A DNA stretch of 64,000 nucleotides from Ceratodon purpureus (GCA_014871385.1 CM026426.1:95772572-95836571), one strand, 5' to 3'; shown: positions 36,245-48,160, numbered from the stretch's first letter. Numbers and translations are program-made. The notes: a model not told the origin generated them from the letters alone.

Positions 36245-37170
36245 AGGTCTGTAAAACGTGAATTTCTCAAGGTGACAACGTCAAAAGAGAGGCTGGAAAC
36301 CCTGCAGAGGATATAGACTGAAATAACAAAGTGACATTTAGTTCCACGGAACAATTATCCATCACGCATAATGCACAAAACCGACATTGTCACACGAACC
36401 AAAAGCTTGAAAAACAGCTAACAATTGTCAGACAAAAGCACAAGCGTAACAAACATGTTGAACAAGTGTTTCAGCAAACCAAACGTTACACAACAAACAT
36501 ACATCGAAGTGTAATTATACAAGCTACAACACTAATTGCAACCAACGACGATGTTACTCTCACCTTACACACAAACTACAAAGCACCCACAAAGACACAC
36601 AGTCTCTAGAGAACAACGAAACTGCAAGAACAGAATCCAACTCACTAGAACAGGCAGTTTTGTCGACTGGAGCGGCGCGTCCACCTCGTCTCCAGAGATG
36701 TCTTGAACTAACAAATAGAAAGAGAAGAAGATGGACGTTGAAAGTCCACACAAATTTCGATCAGAGTAGATGAAACCTAGGGTTCGAGGAATAAATTTGC
36801 TGTGATCTAAAGTTTAGAAAACGTAGAGAGCCGACGGCGCTTGCAACTGTCACCAACAACTAACTTGTAACAAAACAAAACTGGAGTTCTACAACTACAA
36901 CAACGTCGGGAAGAAACCAGCTAATCGACTGTATGACCTAGAAACCCTAAATGAGAACCAGGTACGTATCGCGATCACAACCCAGGGACGCCATGTCTCG
37001 ATATTGGGAGAGACGACAAAGGAAGCTGGCGAGGGAAGAAGCCCGCGGGAGTTGGGGAGATGCATGTCGTGGGCTGTTCACGAGGTGATTTCGTGGGCAG
37101 CCCCGCAAACGTATGGCGGCTGCGGGCAGGAACCCTAGCCATAGAGGGCATGCCACGTGCCATTGATGTA
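36245..37170 (-). promoter_or_regulatory. Probable 5' leader and promoter of the leftward gene
   Basis: A GTAAGT donor at 36244 on the minus strand could join the leader to the acceptor at 34472, skipping the palindrome array. Upstream lie telo-box-like motifs (CCTAGGGTT at about 36777 and AAACCCTAA at about 36943) and a locally GC-richer stretch (36950-37160), as expected near a plant transcription start. The frames at 36947-37163 are probably not coding. Inference from motifs only. Confidence 0.4.
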
Positions 37171-37229
37171 GTTCTTCTGAGCCCTCATTAATGACTCATC
37201 TCGGTTAAAAGGTGACTACTCACCATAAT

Positions 37230-37234
37230 TATAC

Positions 37235-37267
<33 letters not shown>
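37230..37267 (+). repeat. Poly-T tract
   Basis: An uninterrupted run of roughly 37 T bases at the left edge of the central non-coding region of the giant element. Confidence 0.95.
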
Positions 37268-37271
<4 letters not shown>

Positions 37272-37559
37272 ATGAACAAGTGCCATATAGTATATTTATT
37301 TTTAAAATTTACAATGACTTTAAAAAAATCAATTTAATTGGAAACCTCTTAAATAGCATGCATTAAATGAATTATTTTTGTGACAGTTAATGAACGTACT
37401 TTTCTTATAAAAATGAAATTTTAACTAAAATATGAACTTGTATACTCTACTAACAAAAAAAGGCTATATAATGCTATAATTACGGTTATTCTACTTTTTT
37501 CAACACTTTAAGCTAAAATGTTTGCAATACTTTAGTTATTCACGCAATTAAATAAATAA

Positions 37560-39729
37560 AAACTAATAATATTTAAAATTCAATCGAAGAAGAGTAGAAG
37601 AATAAAAAGCGAAAAAGAGGAGATAGATAGGGAGAGGAATAGAAGGATGAAAAACCAATGGAAAGGATGGATGACCAATAAAGGAATAAAAAAGATGAAA
37701 TGATAGAATAGGAGACCAATAAAATATTTAGAAAATATTAATATTAGAAGATCAATGGTAGAAGAATAGAAGAATTAAAAGAAATTAAAAAAAAATGAGA
37801 TAGATGGGGAGGGGAATAGAGTGATGAAAAACCAACGGAAAGGATGGATGACCAATAAAGGAATAAAAAAGGTAAAATGATAGAATAGGACTTTTTCATA
37901 AAAAAATATTAAGAAAATAAAACTATTTTGAAATCAATGGTAGAAGAATTGAAGAAGTAAAAAAAAAAAAAAAATGATGGATAGGGAGCGGAATAGAAGG
38001 ATGAAAAACCAACGGAAGGGATGGATGACCAATAAAGGAATAAAAAAGGTAAAATGATAGAATAGAAGACCAATAAAATATTAAGAAAATAATACTATTT
38101 GGAAATCAATGGTAGAAGAATACAAGAACCAAAAAAAAAAAAAAAAAAAAAAAAAAAAGATATGTAGAGAGGCGAATAGAAGGATGAAAAACCAACGGAA
38201 AGGAGGGATGACCAATAAAGGGATAAAAAAGGTAAAAGGATAGAATAGGAGACCAATAAAATATTAAGAAAATATTAATATTAGAAAATCAATGGTGAAG
38301 AATAGAAGAATTCAAATAAATTTAAAAAAATTGAGATAGATAGGGAGGGGAATAGAAGGATGAAAAAACAACGGAAAGGATGGATGACCAATAAAGGAAT
38401 AAAAAAGGTAAAAGGATAGAATAGGACTTTTTCATAAAAAAATATTAAGAAAATAAAACTATTTTGAAATCAATGGTAGAAGAATTGAAGAAGTAAAAAA
38501 AAAAAAAAAATGATGGATAGGGAGCGGAATAGAAGGATGAAAAACCAACGGAAGGGATGGATGACCAATAAAGGAATAAAAAAGGTAAAATGATAGAATA
38601 GAAGACCAATAAAATATTAAGAAAATAATACTATTTGGAAATCAATGGTAGAAGAATACAAGAACCAAAAAAAAAAAAAAAAAAAAAAAAAAAAGATATG
38701 TAGAGAGGCGAATAGAAGGATGAAAAACCAACGGAAAGGAGGGATGACCAATAAAGGGATAAAAAAGGTAAAAGGATAGAATAGGAGACCAATAAAATAT
38801 TAAGAAAATATTAATATTAGAAAATCAATGGTGAAGAATAGAAGAATTCAAATAAATTTAAAAAAATTGAGATAGATAGGGAGGGGAATAGAAGGATGAA
38901 AAAACAACGGAAAGGATGGATGACCAATAAAGGAATAAAAAAGGTAAAATGATAGAATAGGACTTTTTCATAAAAAAATATTAAGAAAATAAAACTATTT
39001 TGAAATCAATGGTAGAAGAATTGAAGAAGTAAAAAAAAAAAAAAAATGATGGATAGGGAGCGGAATAGAAGGATGAAAAACCAACGGAAGGGATGGATGA
39101 CCAATAAAGGAATAAAAAAGGTAAAATGATAGAATAGAAGACCAATAAAATATTAAGAAAATAATACTATTTGGAAATCAATGGTAGAAGAATACAAGAA
39201 CCAAAAAAAAAAAAAAAAAAAAAAAAAGATATGTAGAGAGGCGAATAGAAGGATGAAAAACCAACGGAAAGGAGGGATGACCAATAAAGGGATAAAAAAG
39301 GTAAAAGGATAGAATAGGAGACCAATAAAATATTAAGAAAATATTAATATTAGAAAATCAATGGTGAAGAATAGAAGAATTCAAATAAATTTAAAAAAAT
39401 TGAGATAGATAGGGAGGGGAATAGAAGGATGAAAAAACAACGGAAAGGATGGATGACCAATAAAGGAATAAAAAAGGTAAAAGGATAGAATAGAAGACCA
39501 ATAAAATATTAAGAAAATAATACTATTTGGAAATCAATGGTAGAAGAATAGAAGAACAAAAAAAACAAAAATAAAAAAGATATATAGAAAGGTATAGAAG
39601 GATGAAAAACCAACGGAAAGGATGGATGACCAATAAAGGAATAAAAAAGGTAAAATGATAGAATAGAAGACCAATAAAATATTAAGAAAATAATACTATT
39701 TGGAAATCAATGGTAGAAGAATAGAAGAA

Positions 39730-39766
<37 letters not shown>

Positions 39767-40850
39767 TATATAGAGAGGCGAATAGAAGGATGAAAAACCA
39801 ACGGAAAGGAGGGATGACCAATAAAGGAATACAATAGGTAAAAGGATTGAATAGGAGACCAATAAAATATTAAGAAAATATAGAAGGATGAAAAACTGAG
39901 GGAGAGAATGGATGACCACTTAGAGGATAAAAAAGGAAAAAACATAGAATAGAAGACCAATAAAACTATAAGAAAATTCAATTATTTAAAAATCGATGGA
40001 AGAAGAAGAGGAGTAAAATAAAAATATCAAATAAAAAAAAACTAGTTAAGGAGAGGAATATAAAGATGAAAACATAATGGAAACGGTGGATGACCACTCA
40101 AAGAATCAAGAAGGAAAATATAAAGAATAGAAGACCAATAAAACGACTAGAAAATAGTAAAATTTAAAAATCATTTGAAGAATAAAAAGAAAGGGATGAA
40201 ATAAAGAGAAAAAGAAATAGAAGGATGGAAAACTAAGAGAAAGGATGGATGACCAATAGAAGAATAAAAATGTAGGAGGATAGAATAGAAGACCAATAAA
40301 ATATTTAGAAAATGATAATTGTAAAATGGTCAATGGAAGGATAACAAGATTAGAAAAGGCTGAAACGGTGAGAGAGAGGTAGAGAAGGATGAAAAATTGT
40401 GAGTCGGGAAGGATGACTAGTGGACCACAGAAATAAAGAGATATACTACAAAGGATCCCAATCGCAAAATAGAAAGAGAATAGGATAGAATAGATGCCCA
40501 ATATAATAATTAAAGTGAATTTAAAAAAATAAAAATAAAATAAATGGAAGAATAGTAGACGAAAAAAATTTGATAAAATAGAGAGGGAGAGGAATGGAAT
40601 GTAAGGTTGGATGACTAATGTAAGAACAATTGAAAGAGAGGAAACTATAATCGATGACCAAGGGATTAATAAATTTAGGATAATGGAATACAATAGATGA
40701 CTAATAAAATAAAAAATAAAATTAAAAAGGAAGAGATTATAAGAATAAATACTTAATAAAATAGGGTGAGAGATGAATAGAATAATGATAAAGAATTCGA
40801 CACAAGTGATGACCAAAAATTCAATAAAAGAATTGCAAAAATTAAACAAC
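37560..40850. repeat. Purine-rich satellite with 536-bp higher-order period
   Basis: Tandem, A/G-rich on the plus strand. A basic unit of about 180 bp contains GGATGAAAAACCAACGGAA, then GATGACCAATAAAGG, then GACCAATAAAATATTAAG and a poly-A run of up to about 30. Three units with distinct variants form a higher-order unit: ATAGGGAGCGG recurs at 37981, 38517 and 39053, each exactly 536 bp apart, and the copies look almost identical. After about 39500 the units diverge, and the region decays towards 40850. The long minus-strand frames here (Phe/Ser/Leu/Ile-rich) are artefacts of the repeat. Confidence 0.9.
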
Positions 40851-40859
40851 GAATATTAA

Positions 40860-42400
40860 CGGGAAAATATAATTTTTGTAGGATTAAACGAGGAACTTAT
40901 GAAATAAGCATAGATATTATATTTTAAGGATTATGTTCATGATTTATTGAGCAAAGGTTTCACTAACATGGAAATAATTATCTAACTATGGGATTCCCTG
41001 TTGTAAAAATGGAATAAATGACTTTAGGCACTGTGTGTAACCTTCGCAAGCAAAATTTTTGGAAAACAAATTCGGATCAACGTCTTAGATGAAAATGTAA
41101 TGATGTTTATTTCTAATTCTTATCGTAATGAATTGCACATTTCTCTTATGCCCTGTCCTTTCATATACAATATAATAATATTCATAAAAATTATACAAGA
41201 AATTTCACAATTAAAATAGGAAATGAAGAAGTACTAGGAATTTGAACTTGTATAAGTAGTTATAAATTCCATCAATATTAGAAAAAATTAGACTTACTAT
41301 CAAGAGCAAGAGCAGTGTCATGGTACGTGTCCAAACGAGAACATTTCGCATATCTATCGAAAAAATACGGCACTTCCATGCAATATGTTATAATTTATAG
41401 ATTATATATACTTTATATATTCAGAAGGTACGCGTAGTATACAGTATTGTAAATTTATGTATGAACTAATCTCTGTAACATGAAAATTGAATGAAACAAA
41501 GTCAATTAACAAAAGAATATCTTCACCCAAAAAAGTTGAAGACTTTTTTTTTACCATGCACTATAATCTGTAAATGTCGAGCGTAACAGGTATAGGGTAC
41601 AAGATATAGGACCTAGGGTATAGGGTAACTAGGGTTTAGGGTCTAAGGTCGGGGTTCAGGGTTTTGGGGCGTTGATGCATTTCATCAATACAACTGTAAT
41701 CTATTGTTTTCTGTAGATTTAAATGGAATATGTGTGTACTGACCTCGTCTACCCTATTGCTCTGTCTGTTCATATTCATGAGGTTTGCCACATGTAGTGT
41801 GTTAAATGATTATTCACGTATCACATATTATGTAAACTAACACATTAATCATGGTTATATTATAATTATTTCCCATAATAACGATGAATTGAAATTGTGG
41901 TTATAAACATTTAAGTTTGGTAGAAGTGGAACGGTACTAACTTTGTTATATTTGCTTGCAATGTAAAGTACCGAATAAACCGTAATGGATCTCTAACTTC
42001 TTAGGAAGAAATATTTTAAAATTTTGTTTTTTTGTAAAAAATAAAATGACTTTAATTTTAAACGTGGTTAATTTCTTGAAATTATTTAATTCCATTCATG
42101 TTCCCTTTTATTAATAGTTCAATTATTTTTGAATCTTTTGGAAATCCTATATCAAAGAGTATCGTATTTTTTCCCCTGGATTTTCCCACAGTATTATTTT
42201 ATTATCTAGCAGTAATTGCAACATGATCTTTTATTTTTATACAAGTTAATCATTTAGACCTCTATAGTTCGAGTATGTGATGTTTTAGGCATCGACGGTT
42301 TGTAATACAACTAATAGAGATCCACAGAAACGTTTCCCAGGTTCATCATATTATTTCCCGCCAACATACAACAGATCCATCGTTTCCCCATAACTAATTT
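40860..42400. other. AT-rich central region without genes
   Basis: Apart from the telomere-like run, AT-rich sequence with no convincing frame and no palindrome copies. Confidence 0.5.
41587..41668 (+). repeat. Degenerate telomere-like repeats
   Basis: A run of variants of the plant telomere unit TTTAGGG (TATAGGG, CTAGGG, GGTTTAGGG, GGTTCAGGG) inside the central region of the giant element. It could be an interstitial telomeric relic or a strong telo-box cluster. Confidence 0.55.
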
Positions 42401-42749
42401 GCTATCTAAACAGATCCGTAGTGACTTATTTGTCATAGTATCTTGACCTCACAAGTTCCCCACTTTAAAGAGCATAAACCAAGAAGGTCATTATGTCATG
42501 AATGCAAAATTAGGCCGGATCTACTAATAAGAACCTCACATCACGAAAGTCTCTCGCAGCACAACAATGCCTCTCTCTTTAATTAGGCTTAGTCGTTGAA
42601 AGCATCCATGTTGAGGTTCTGCCTACTCCATAGCGTGGAATAAAGTTGTGCAAAGGTACCGCCGCCTAAAATGGTGTGGATAACAATGGGAAAGGACAAA
42701 GTGGATGTGTGCTGCATCTCCGTAATAGGCCAACAGTGACAATTTGATA

Positions 42750-43098
42750 AAAGGAATTCTTCTTTCCCGCCTAAATGGGAATGTCGACGGTTCCCGCTTT
42801 TTTCAGAGAGCCGTTTGAGAATGCTTGGGGTCCAGGGTCATCACGTCGTGGGTCCTCAGACTCTCGCCTTTCTTTCCTGAGACTCTATTTGGAATCCGAG
42901 TGACGCGGTGTTTTGGTCTTCTAGAATTCTCTTCCTGACTGTGAGATTGCAGATTTTGTAGCAGCATTCTGTTTGTGTTCTCAGCTTTCAGGCCCCTGGT
43001 AGACTGAGATCGAAGTCCCTGGTTGCGACTGTATTGGGTTTGCTGTGCTGATATGAATTGACAGTCGTTTCTACAGAGCATCGAGGGACTCCTTATTG
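42750..43098 (+). promoter_or_regulatory. Probable non-coding first exon of the DUF7869-type gene
   Basis: A GC-richer stretch ending in a strong donor ATTG|GTGAGTG (43098/43099). The next good acceptor, TTCTTTCCAG, lies at 44670, 34 nt before the ATG at 44705. The intron so defined (43099-44670) holds array B and further palindromes, mirroring the leftward gene. Transcription start unknown. Confidence 0.45.
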
Positions 43099-43518
43099 GT
43101 GAGTGTCTATGCATACAGACTTATTGGTACCGTTTCAAATTCATTCGGTGATTGCCTTTGTGAATACCTTAGGTTCTGTAATCATTGTATGGAATTGTGT
43201 TGGACCTATTTTGGTTTCTGTTTGGTATGTAAGCGTATACCGTAGGTTGTAATGATCTGGATTATAAATCAGATTCAAGGGTCTTGACAGAATTAGTGAG
43301 TGTACCCAATTGCTCTCAGAATTAATGTACGAATTCGTTGATTAATTTCCTAAATTTTCGGGAAATTCATTACGAGTTTTACTTACATATAACTTTCAAT
43401 GCTGAATTCTTCTTATTGTATTTGACATATATATGTATTGCTTCTTGCGATCTAAGTTTGACACACTGGGCGCTGAATCTATGTATACGAAAGTGGTGTT
43501 TCCGCTGAATTGGAGTTC

Positions 43519-43851
43519 GTTTATAGTGGGCTAAATTGGAATTAGCTCACAATGAGCTAAATTGGACTTAGCTCACTGTGAGCTAAATTGGACTTAGCTC
43601 ACTGTGAGCTAAATTGGACTTAGCTCACTGTGAGCTAAATTCGACTTAGCTCACCGTGAGCTAAATTCGGCTGAACTCACTTTGAGCTAAATTAGACTTA
43701 GCTCACTGTGAGCTAAATTGAACTTAGCTCACTGTGAGCAATGTTGTATTTAGCTCACTTTGAGCCAAATCTGGCATATCTCAGAGATAGCTCAATTTCA
43801 TTTACCTCACAGTGAGTTAACTTTGATTTAGCTCACTGTGAGCTAATTTGG
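43519..43851. repeat. Array B: 13 palindrome copies at an exact 26-bp period
   Basis: The motif recurs with steps of exactly 26 bp (GCTC of the core at 43545, 43571, 43597, 43623, 43649, 43675, 43701, 43727, 43753, 43779, 43805 and 43831, plus a degenerate unit at 43519). Several copies at both ends are badly eroded, yet the spacing is intact. Spacers are about 5 bp (TTGGAC and variants). 26 bp is two and a half helical turns. It lies in the leader intron of the rightward gene. Confidence 0.93.
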
Positions 43852-44162
43852 AGTAGACTAAGAGTATTAGGATATGACTGAGGCAGTTAACGAAGACATG
43901 CAAATTGGTTTATAATATGCTGTGTTTATGGTAAAACAAAAGTAAAGTACCCTGTGATACACTACGGTTCAGTATATACAAAGAAGATACTGCTCATAAT
44001 CAATTAAGATGAGTTCCCAAATAAATTGTATTGCACGCCAACCCAAAATAAATTAGGTTGGAGGAAGAAGTATATGTTAATAGCAGAAACTGCTGAATAT
44101 GAGATTGAATGTGTTTTTTAAACGTGTAGTCAGACGTCATCTGGTCGTAGTGATTTTAATTA

Positions 44163-44470
44163 AACTTAGCTCATAGTGAGCTAAATGAATTTAGTTCATA
44201 GTGAGCTAATTTGAGACTAGCTTATTGTGAGCCAAGTAATCGTTCGCCTATTCCTGTTATCTTTCAATTCATTAACAGTAAGCTCTGAACAACTTTAGTC
44301 AATACGGGATAATGGTAATCTAACATACGGGGAACATGATACCTGGATTGAAGATTGTTCATTAAGTTTTAGTAATTGGGTGAATAAGCTACATACATGA
44401 GCAGTCGACTATTATTGTATTTTTAAACCTCCATGTGAAGTACAGAATTTAGCTCACAGTGAGCTAAATT
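44163..44470. repeat. Scattered palindrome copies
   Basis: Single copies at about 44165, 44190, 44217 (eroded) and 44449-44469 (intact, central A) in the same leader intron. Confidence 0.8.
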
Positions 44471-44704
44471 ATATAAGTTCAAATGTACGCGAATGATACT
44501 GTATGCTAGCATTCTTTACTGTGATTTTTAGTAACACAATATATGGAAGTTGTAGACTCTGAGTAATCAATATATTAAGTTTAACCAAAGGGAGAAGTAT
44601 ATATTAAGTTTGTAAGCTTCTGAGACTTATTTACTGCCTCTAACCCCTTCGTGATATTAATTCTTTCCAGGTTTCGAAGAGCGTACCTGGTATCTCATTC
44701 TCGA

Positions 44705-47524
44705 ATGGAGTCATTCTCCGGCGCTGACGAGTTTCTGGCACCACAGTTTCCAACCTTACCGGACGATGTCGTTACTTGCGAAGGATTGCCTCGGTTGTCA
44801 TGGATCACAAAAGCTGTTACGCTAGTGAACGAGTATGGCTCTATTGTTGCCAAAGGAATTTGCCACAGCATCGACTCAGACCTTGTCATCGGAAGTGATG
44901 GAGCTCCGCTTGGAGATGATCAAGTAGCTGTTCAGATTGCAGAGTCCTTGTGTGAAGATGATGTACCATCGGAATGGATGTTTTCATTACGTGCTTGGCA
45001 TATCCGGAATGTATTCGTAAATGGTGCATCTCTCTACGACCACGATCAAGTGGCTATCTACAATGCTGCTGTTTCTTCAATGCGGGGGAGGAAGCGTGTA
45101 GGAGTACGACCTTATGATAGTTCCAGAGTCCAGAGGGTTCCAAATCACCTTCCGAAGGCAGAGATGAAGTTATCTCCTGAGGCTATCGCTTCTGTATCCA
45201 GCGAAAGATGTTGTAGGTTGAACTGTGTTCAGTTTTATCCACGACTAAAGATTGAAGCCCTACGAAATCAGTTCTGGAGAGATGGCACTGTGTACTTCAA
45301 GAAGCACACTCAACTTGATGTTCATAGGCAAATGCACACTGACGTCGCTGGGAATCGCGTCGTTACACTTGAAGGTATTGATGTATGTCAAGTTGCTTGG
45401 TACAAGATACTTGGAGTATCGCGCACTAGCTTTTTCCGGCACCAAAGCCTTGCTGATGAAGGTGTAAGAGCAGAGCATCATGGAAATCTGGGGACTAAAA
45501 AGCCTCGTACTTACACCGTTCAAGCAAAAGCAACCTTGGGTTGTTTGCTTGAGAGCGTCGCAGATCAGATGCCCCATAGATCAAGAACCTTGGAGAATGG
45601 AGAGAAGGTAGTGTCAATGGCCCTTCCACCATCATGGAAATGGAAAGACTCTTTGCCCCAAGTGAATATAGTGAACGGTCAACTGGGGCTGCGGAAGGTT
45701 TCCCTCTCAGGGATCAGCAATATCAGGCGGCGATCCTTCCCAGAGTTTTCAGTGAAGAGACCAGGAGATAATTTTGCACGTTGCGGTACATGTGATAAAC
45801 TAAAATCGTTGAAATTAGCCAGTACGAAAGGTTCAAGAGCTGCGGATTTATGGGGAATGAAACTCCAGGAACACCTCGCTGCGCAACGAGCGCACAGAGA
45901 GTTGTACTACGCGAATCGATACAACTCTATCACAGAGCCTGACAATGTTGTCACTGTGATTCATGATAAAATGGATCACTCCAAAACTGCGTCCCCTGCG
46001 TACTCTCACAAGAACAAGGCCACTGATTCCTATTTTAAGTTACCGTTGCAAGTGACTAGAATGATTGCTCACGGACATGGTGATATACGATATGCTCACT
46101 ATGGTTTGGATATATATCCTAGTGACTCAAATCACACCGTAGGGAGTCTTGCTAAGCTCTTACGTGACCTTGAGTCTACACCAATGGCATGTTCAGGAGA
46201 GTTGTTTTCTAGTGATCGCATTGCACCTCTCTTTGAGGCCGTTTTGAATGGAGCCGACATTTGCAGGTCATCCCTTCCTCCGATTCCAAGAACAGTTGTC
46301 CCAGCAAAGCCTCTTCCTCCAATTCTAAATGTCCAGCTAGACAATGCCTGCTCTGATAATAAAAACAGATATATGTTGTGTTTTTTTTCTCTTCTTGTGG
46401 CTCGAGGTATCTTTCGAGAGGTTTATGTGAACTTCATGCTTGTTGGACATACGCATGATGATATTGATGCTCTGTTTGGGCGTTGGAGTATGAAGCTTAG
46501 GAAAAATGACTACCCTACGATACCTTTGCTCATGAAATCGTTTATGGATGCCGAAACGGAGCGTGTTATCCCTCACTTTATTGAAGAAGTGCCAGATTTC
46601 AAAGGATTTATTGAAGGTCATATTGCTTCAGGAGATGAGGCTTTGGAAGGACATACCAATGCACAACAATTCAAATTCTATAAACATGCCAATGGATGGC
46701 CGATGATGCAGTATAAGATTGTTTGCACCGATAGTGACTGGCTTCCAAAGGAGAATGGTGGCATTAAGTTGTGGAGTGAGCTTGCTGATGGAAGGCCAAG
46801 CTTGCCATTAGGGAGTCCAAATGCATTACCAGCGCAGTGCATGAAGAACAAGGACGAGATCGTTAGGGGAATCAGAGGTTTTATCAATCATTGGGATACC
46901 ATGGCCAATGAAGACTTGTCAGGCGAGTTTCGGAGAAGAAATGAAGGGATTTCACAGTATTGGAAGGGGGTGCATCAGGCACTTACAGAGGATATTATAT
47001 CGCCTTCTACGTTGAGGGATGGGTTCTGGCCGCTATCTCGGTTTGCTCCGTCAGCTGAAGATGAGTACCTTGATGACGGCACCGTGCGTGACGCTTTCGG
47101 TATAGATGAGCCCTTCATCGGGCAACACCGTGATAGACCAAACGCATCATTTCGGGTGGCTCGTGATGTTTTTGAGGGATATTTTCTTATTGTACGCCCT
47201 GCTGATGATGATTCACGACCCTTCTGGGTAGCTAGAGCAATGTCGAATCCTTTTGAAGACTCAATTAATCATCCCAATGCTATTAAAGTCCAGTACTGGA
47301 AACCAGTGTCTACCAAGGTAGATGTCGTAGAGTGTTATGTCGGATGGAACTCTGGAAGATCCTTCCTATGGGAAGCAGATGAGGATCACACCCCTGAGTG
47401 GATTGATACCGATTCACTTATGACTAGTTGGAAATCAAAAATTAAACCTGGGAATCTAAATCCAAAAGTTCGTATTCCTGTACTTCAAAGAAATGTTATC
47501 TCAAATAGTTTGGTGAGGTTCTAG
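44705..47524 (+). CDS. DUF7869-type protein, candidate transposase of the giant element
   Basis: 939 aa, uninterrupted. The ATG at 44705 (MESFSGADEF) follows the leader acceptor at 44670; the open frame extends 18 codons further up but without a better start. The middle has Cys motifs (ERCCRLNC near residue 170 and RCGTCDKLK near 360) suggesting zinc binding. Then comes an RNase H-like layout: first acidic motif VIHDKMDHSK at about 418-427, second LDNACSDNKN with Asp at about 546, and MLVGHTHDDIDALFG at about 579-593. This order (D, D, GHTHDD) is that of plant, moss and protist DUF7869-type proteins, often found repeated in genomes. A role in moving the element is inferred from its intact frame, fold and position between palindrome arrays. 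Copy 2 lacks this gene. Confidence 0.75.
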   Translation: MESFSGADEFLAPQFPTLPDDVVTCEGLPRLSWITKAVTLVNEYGSIVAKGICHSIDSDLVIGSDGAPLGDDQVAVQIAESLCEDDVPSEWMFSLRAWHIRNVFVNGASLYDHDQVAIYNAAVSSMRGRKRVGVRPYDSSRVQRVPNHLPKAEMKLSPEAIASVSSERCCRLNCVQFYPRLKIEALRNQFWRDGTVYFKKHTQLDVHRQMHTDVAGNRVVTLEGIDVCQVAWYKILGVSRTSFFRHQSLADEGVRAEHHGNLGTKKPRTYTVQAKATLGCLLESVADQMPHRSRTLENGEKVVSMALPPSWKWKDSLPQVNIVNGQLGLRKVSLSGISNIRRRSFPEFSVKRPGDNFARCGTCDKLKSLKLASTKGSRAADLWGMKLQEHLAAQRAHRELYYANRYNSITEPDNVVTVIHDKMDHSKTASPAYSHKNKATDSYFKLPLQVTRMIAHGHGDIRYAHYGLDIYPSDSNHTVGSLAKLLRDLESTPMACSGELFSSDRIAPLFEAVLNGADICRSSLPPIPRTVVPAKPLPPILNVQLDNACSDNKNRYMLCFFSLLVARGIFREVYVNFMLVGHTHDDIDALFGRWSMKLRKNDYPTIPLLMKSFMDAETERVIPHFIEEVPDFKGFIEGHIASGDEALEGHTNAQQFKFYKHANGWPMMQYKIVCTDSDWLPKENGGIKLWSELADGRPSLPLGSPNALPAQCMKNKDEIVRGIRGFINHWDTMANEDLSGEFRRRNEGISQYWKGVHQALTEDIISPSTLRDGFWPLSRFAPSAEDEYLDDGTVRDAFGIDEPFIGQHRDRPNASFRVARDVFEGYFLIVRPADDDSRPFWVARAMSNPFEDSINHPNAIKVQYWKPVSTKVDVVECYVGWNSGRSFLWEADEDHTPEWIDTDSLMTSWKSKIKPGNLNPKVRIPVLQRNVISNSLVRF

Positions 47525-47544
47525 ACCCTTGAAGTATAATTCAT

Positions 47545-48160
47545 TTAGCTCGATGTGAGCTAAATACTACGGTGCTCTGAAGTTTAAGTATAATTCATTT
47601 AGCTTGATGTGAGCTAAATACTGCAGTTCTAGGAAGTTCAAATAGAATTCATTTAGCTTGATGTGAGCTAGATACTACGGTGATATGAAGTTAAAATATA
47701 AATCATTTAGCTCGATGTGAGCTAAATACTTCGGTGCTCTGAAGTTTAAGTATAATTCATTTAGCTTGATGTGAGCTAAATACTGCATAGCTCTGAAGGT
47801 AAAGTATAAATCATTTAGCTTGATGTGAGCTAAATACTACGGTGCTCTGAAGTTTAAGTACAGTTCATTTAGCTTGATGTGAGCTAAATACTGCAGTGCT
47901 CTGAAGGTAAAGTATAATTCATTTAGCTTGATGTGAGCTAAATACTACGGTGCTCTGAAGTTTAAGTACAATTCATTTAGCTTGATGTGAGCTAAATACT
48001 GCAGTTCTAGGTAGTTAAAGTATAATTCATTTAGCTTGATGTGAGCTAAATACTATTGTGCTATGAGTTAAAGTTTACTTCATTTAGCTAGATGTGAGCT
48101 AAGAACTACGGTGCTATGAAGTTTAAGTATCTTTATTTAAGCTTGATATGAGCTGAATCG
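47545..48160. repeat. Array C: 12 palindrome variants at a 54-bp period
   Basis: Units begin right after the stop codon. The core GCTYGATGTGAGC recurs at 47548, 47602, 47656, 47710, 47764, 47818, 47872, 47926, 47980, 48034, 48087 and 48141: all steps are 54 bp except one of 53. The left arm is altered (TTAGCTTGATGTGAGCTAA), so only the right arm is conserved. 54 bp is about five helical turns. It could also serve as the 3' UTR. Confidence 0.93.

Noticed and set aside
40106-40849. 247-codon membrane-like frame
   Set aside because: Phe/Ile/Leu/Ser-rich translation of the purine-rich satellite's complementary strand; low complexity, no domain.
46337-46621. Minus-strand frames within the DUF7869-type gene
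   Set aside because: Shadows of an intact 939-codon gene.
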